Shown: positions 4,793 through 5,177 of the stretch, piece after piece
How the letters are laid out: each line of letters begins with the position of its first letter
Position numbering within the stretch: the stretch's first letter is position 1
Assembly: GCA_002428905.1 (NCBI GenBank)
Contig: DIYD01000216.1
Coordinates: forward strand, 1-5,177
Length of the DNA stretch: 5,177 nt
Direction of reading: 5' to 3'
Source: Bacteroidetes bacterium UBA6063
GTDB lineage: Bacteria; Bacteroidota; Bacteroidia; NS11-12g; UBA9320
Notes under the pieces: model-generated
Told to the model about the DNA's origin: nothing
What the model saw: only the letters and a program-made list of their open reading frames with translations
Databases searched by the model: none
Position numbers and translations under genes: made by a program

Positions 4793-5177
4793 ATGGATAC
4801 ACAGCAAATGAAAGACGCAGAACTACCCGATTACAAAAGCCTTAATCGTGAACTCTGGAATAATAAAACCCAGGTTCATTACGATTCGGCGTTCTACGAC
4901 AATGACAACTTTATTAAAGGGAAAACCTCTTTAAATTCGATTGAAATTGAGCTTTTAGGTGATGTACGAGGAAAGCGGATTCTTCACCTCCAATGTCATT
5001 TCGGTCAGGATACCATTTCACTGGCTCGTTTAGGTGCTGATGTAACCGGGGTAGACTTGTCGGATAAGGCTATAGCAAAGGCCAACGAATTGACTCAAAT
5101 AACGGGTACTTCAGACCGATGCACCTTTGTAGAGAGTGACATCTATGACCTTCCTGACGTACTTCAAGGTACGTTTG
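4793..5177 (+). CDS. Class I SAM-dependent methyltransferase, N-terminal part (3' end outside window)
   Basis: The reading frame is open from ATG 4793 to the window edge, giving 128 residues of a protein whose full length is unknown. After an N-terminal cap with WNNKTQVHYDSAFYDNDNF (22-40), the Rossmann-type SAM site follows. Motif I is ILHLQCHFGQDTISLARLGA (63-82), strand two ends in VTGVDLS with acidic Asp88 expected to hold the ribose hydroxyls, and CTFVESDIYDLP (110-121) supplies Asp117 near the adenine. Motif I uses HLQCHFG in place of the common D-x-G-x-G-x-G, a variant I recognise from a widespread bacterial subgroup of uncharacterized methyltransferases. The methyl acceptor is unknown and the catalytic half is missing. 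GGAG at 4785 and a TATATTTG box at 4766 support its own transcription unit. ATG 4808 is an alternative start. Confidence 0.85.
   Translation, partial: MDTQQMKDAELPDYKSLNRELWNNKTQVHYDSAFYDNDNFIKGKTSLNSIEIELLGDVRGKRILHLQCHFGQDTISLARLGADVTGVDLSDKAIAKANELTQITGTSDRCTFVESDIYDLPDVLQGTF

Overview
The window looks like chromosomal DNA from a member of the Bacteroidota. Three intergenic regions carry a perfect TATATTTG, matching the Bacteroidota -7 consensus TAnnTTTG. Most genes lack a strong Shine-Dalgarno sequence, genes are tightly packed, and the proteins resemble family versions common in that phylum. GC looks moderate by eye. Genus cannot be named from the sequence alone. All nine genes lie on the + strand. 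No tRNA, rRNA, CRISPR array, insertion sequence or sign of recent transfer is visible.

Left part (1-1707): the C-terminal end of an NADPH-dependent FMN reductase-like flavoprotein is cut by the window edge. A 77-nt gap with a good promoter follows, then a small GNAT-like (COG2388/YidJ-type) acetyltransferase and, 2 nt later, a bestrophin-family (UPF0187) anion channel.

Middle part (1708-4285): a short intergenic region holds a -7 element fused to a perfect 12-bp palindrome, probably the operator of the MarR-family regulator that starts 13 nt further on. The MarR gene overlaps a pirin gene by 23 bp. An OsmC-family peroxiredoxin-like protein, a two-domain iron-sulfur protein (4Fe-4S mono-cluster domain plus CDGSH domain) and a VOC/glyoxalase-fold protein follow with gaps of 1, 9 and 2 nt. 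This reads as one autoregulated operon. Pirin (a cupin with quercetinase-like metal ligands), OsmC (thiol peroxidase fold), an Fe-S electron carrier and a VOC enzyme are all families tied to redox stress or small reactive organics. The simplest model is therefore a MarR-controlled defence or detoxification module against peroxides, quinones, flavonoids or other electrophiles. The flanking flavin reductase and acetyltransferase may be functionally linked.

Right part (4286-5177): a stand-alone TfoX N-terminal-domain protein is followed by a possible weak terminator, another TATATTTG promoter, and the first 128 codons of a class I SAM-dependent methyltransferase that runs off the end of the window.

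Nothing here proves a wholly new system. The most interesting item is the five-gene MarR-pirin-OsmC-FeS/CDGSH-VOC operon with its visible operator.
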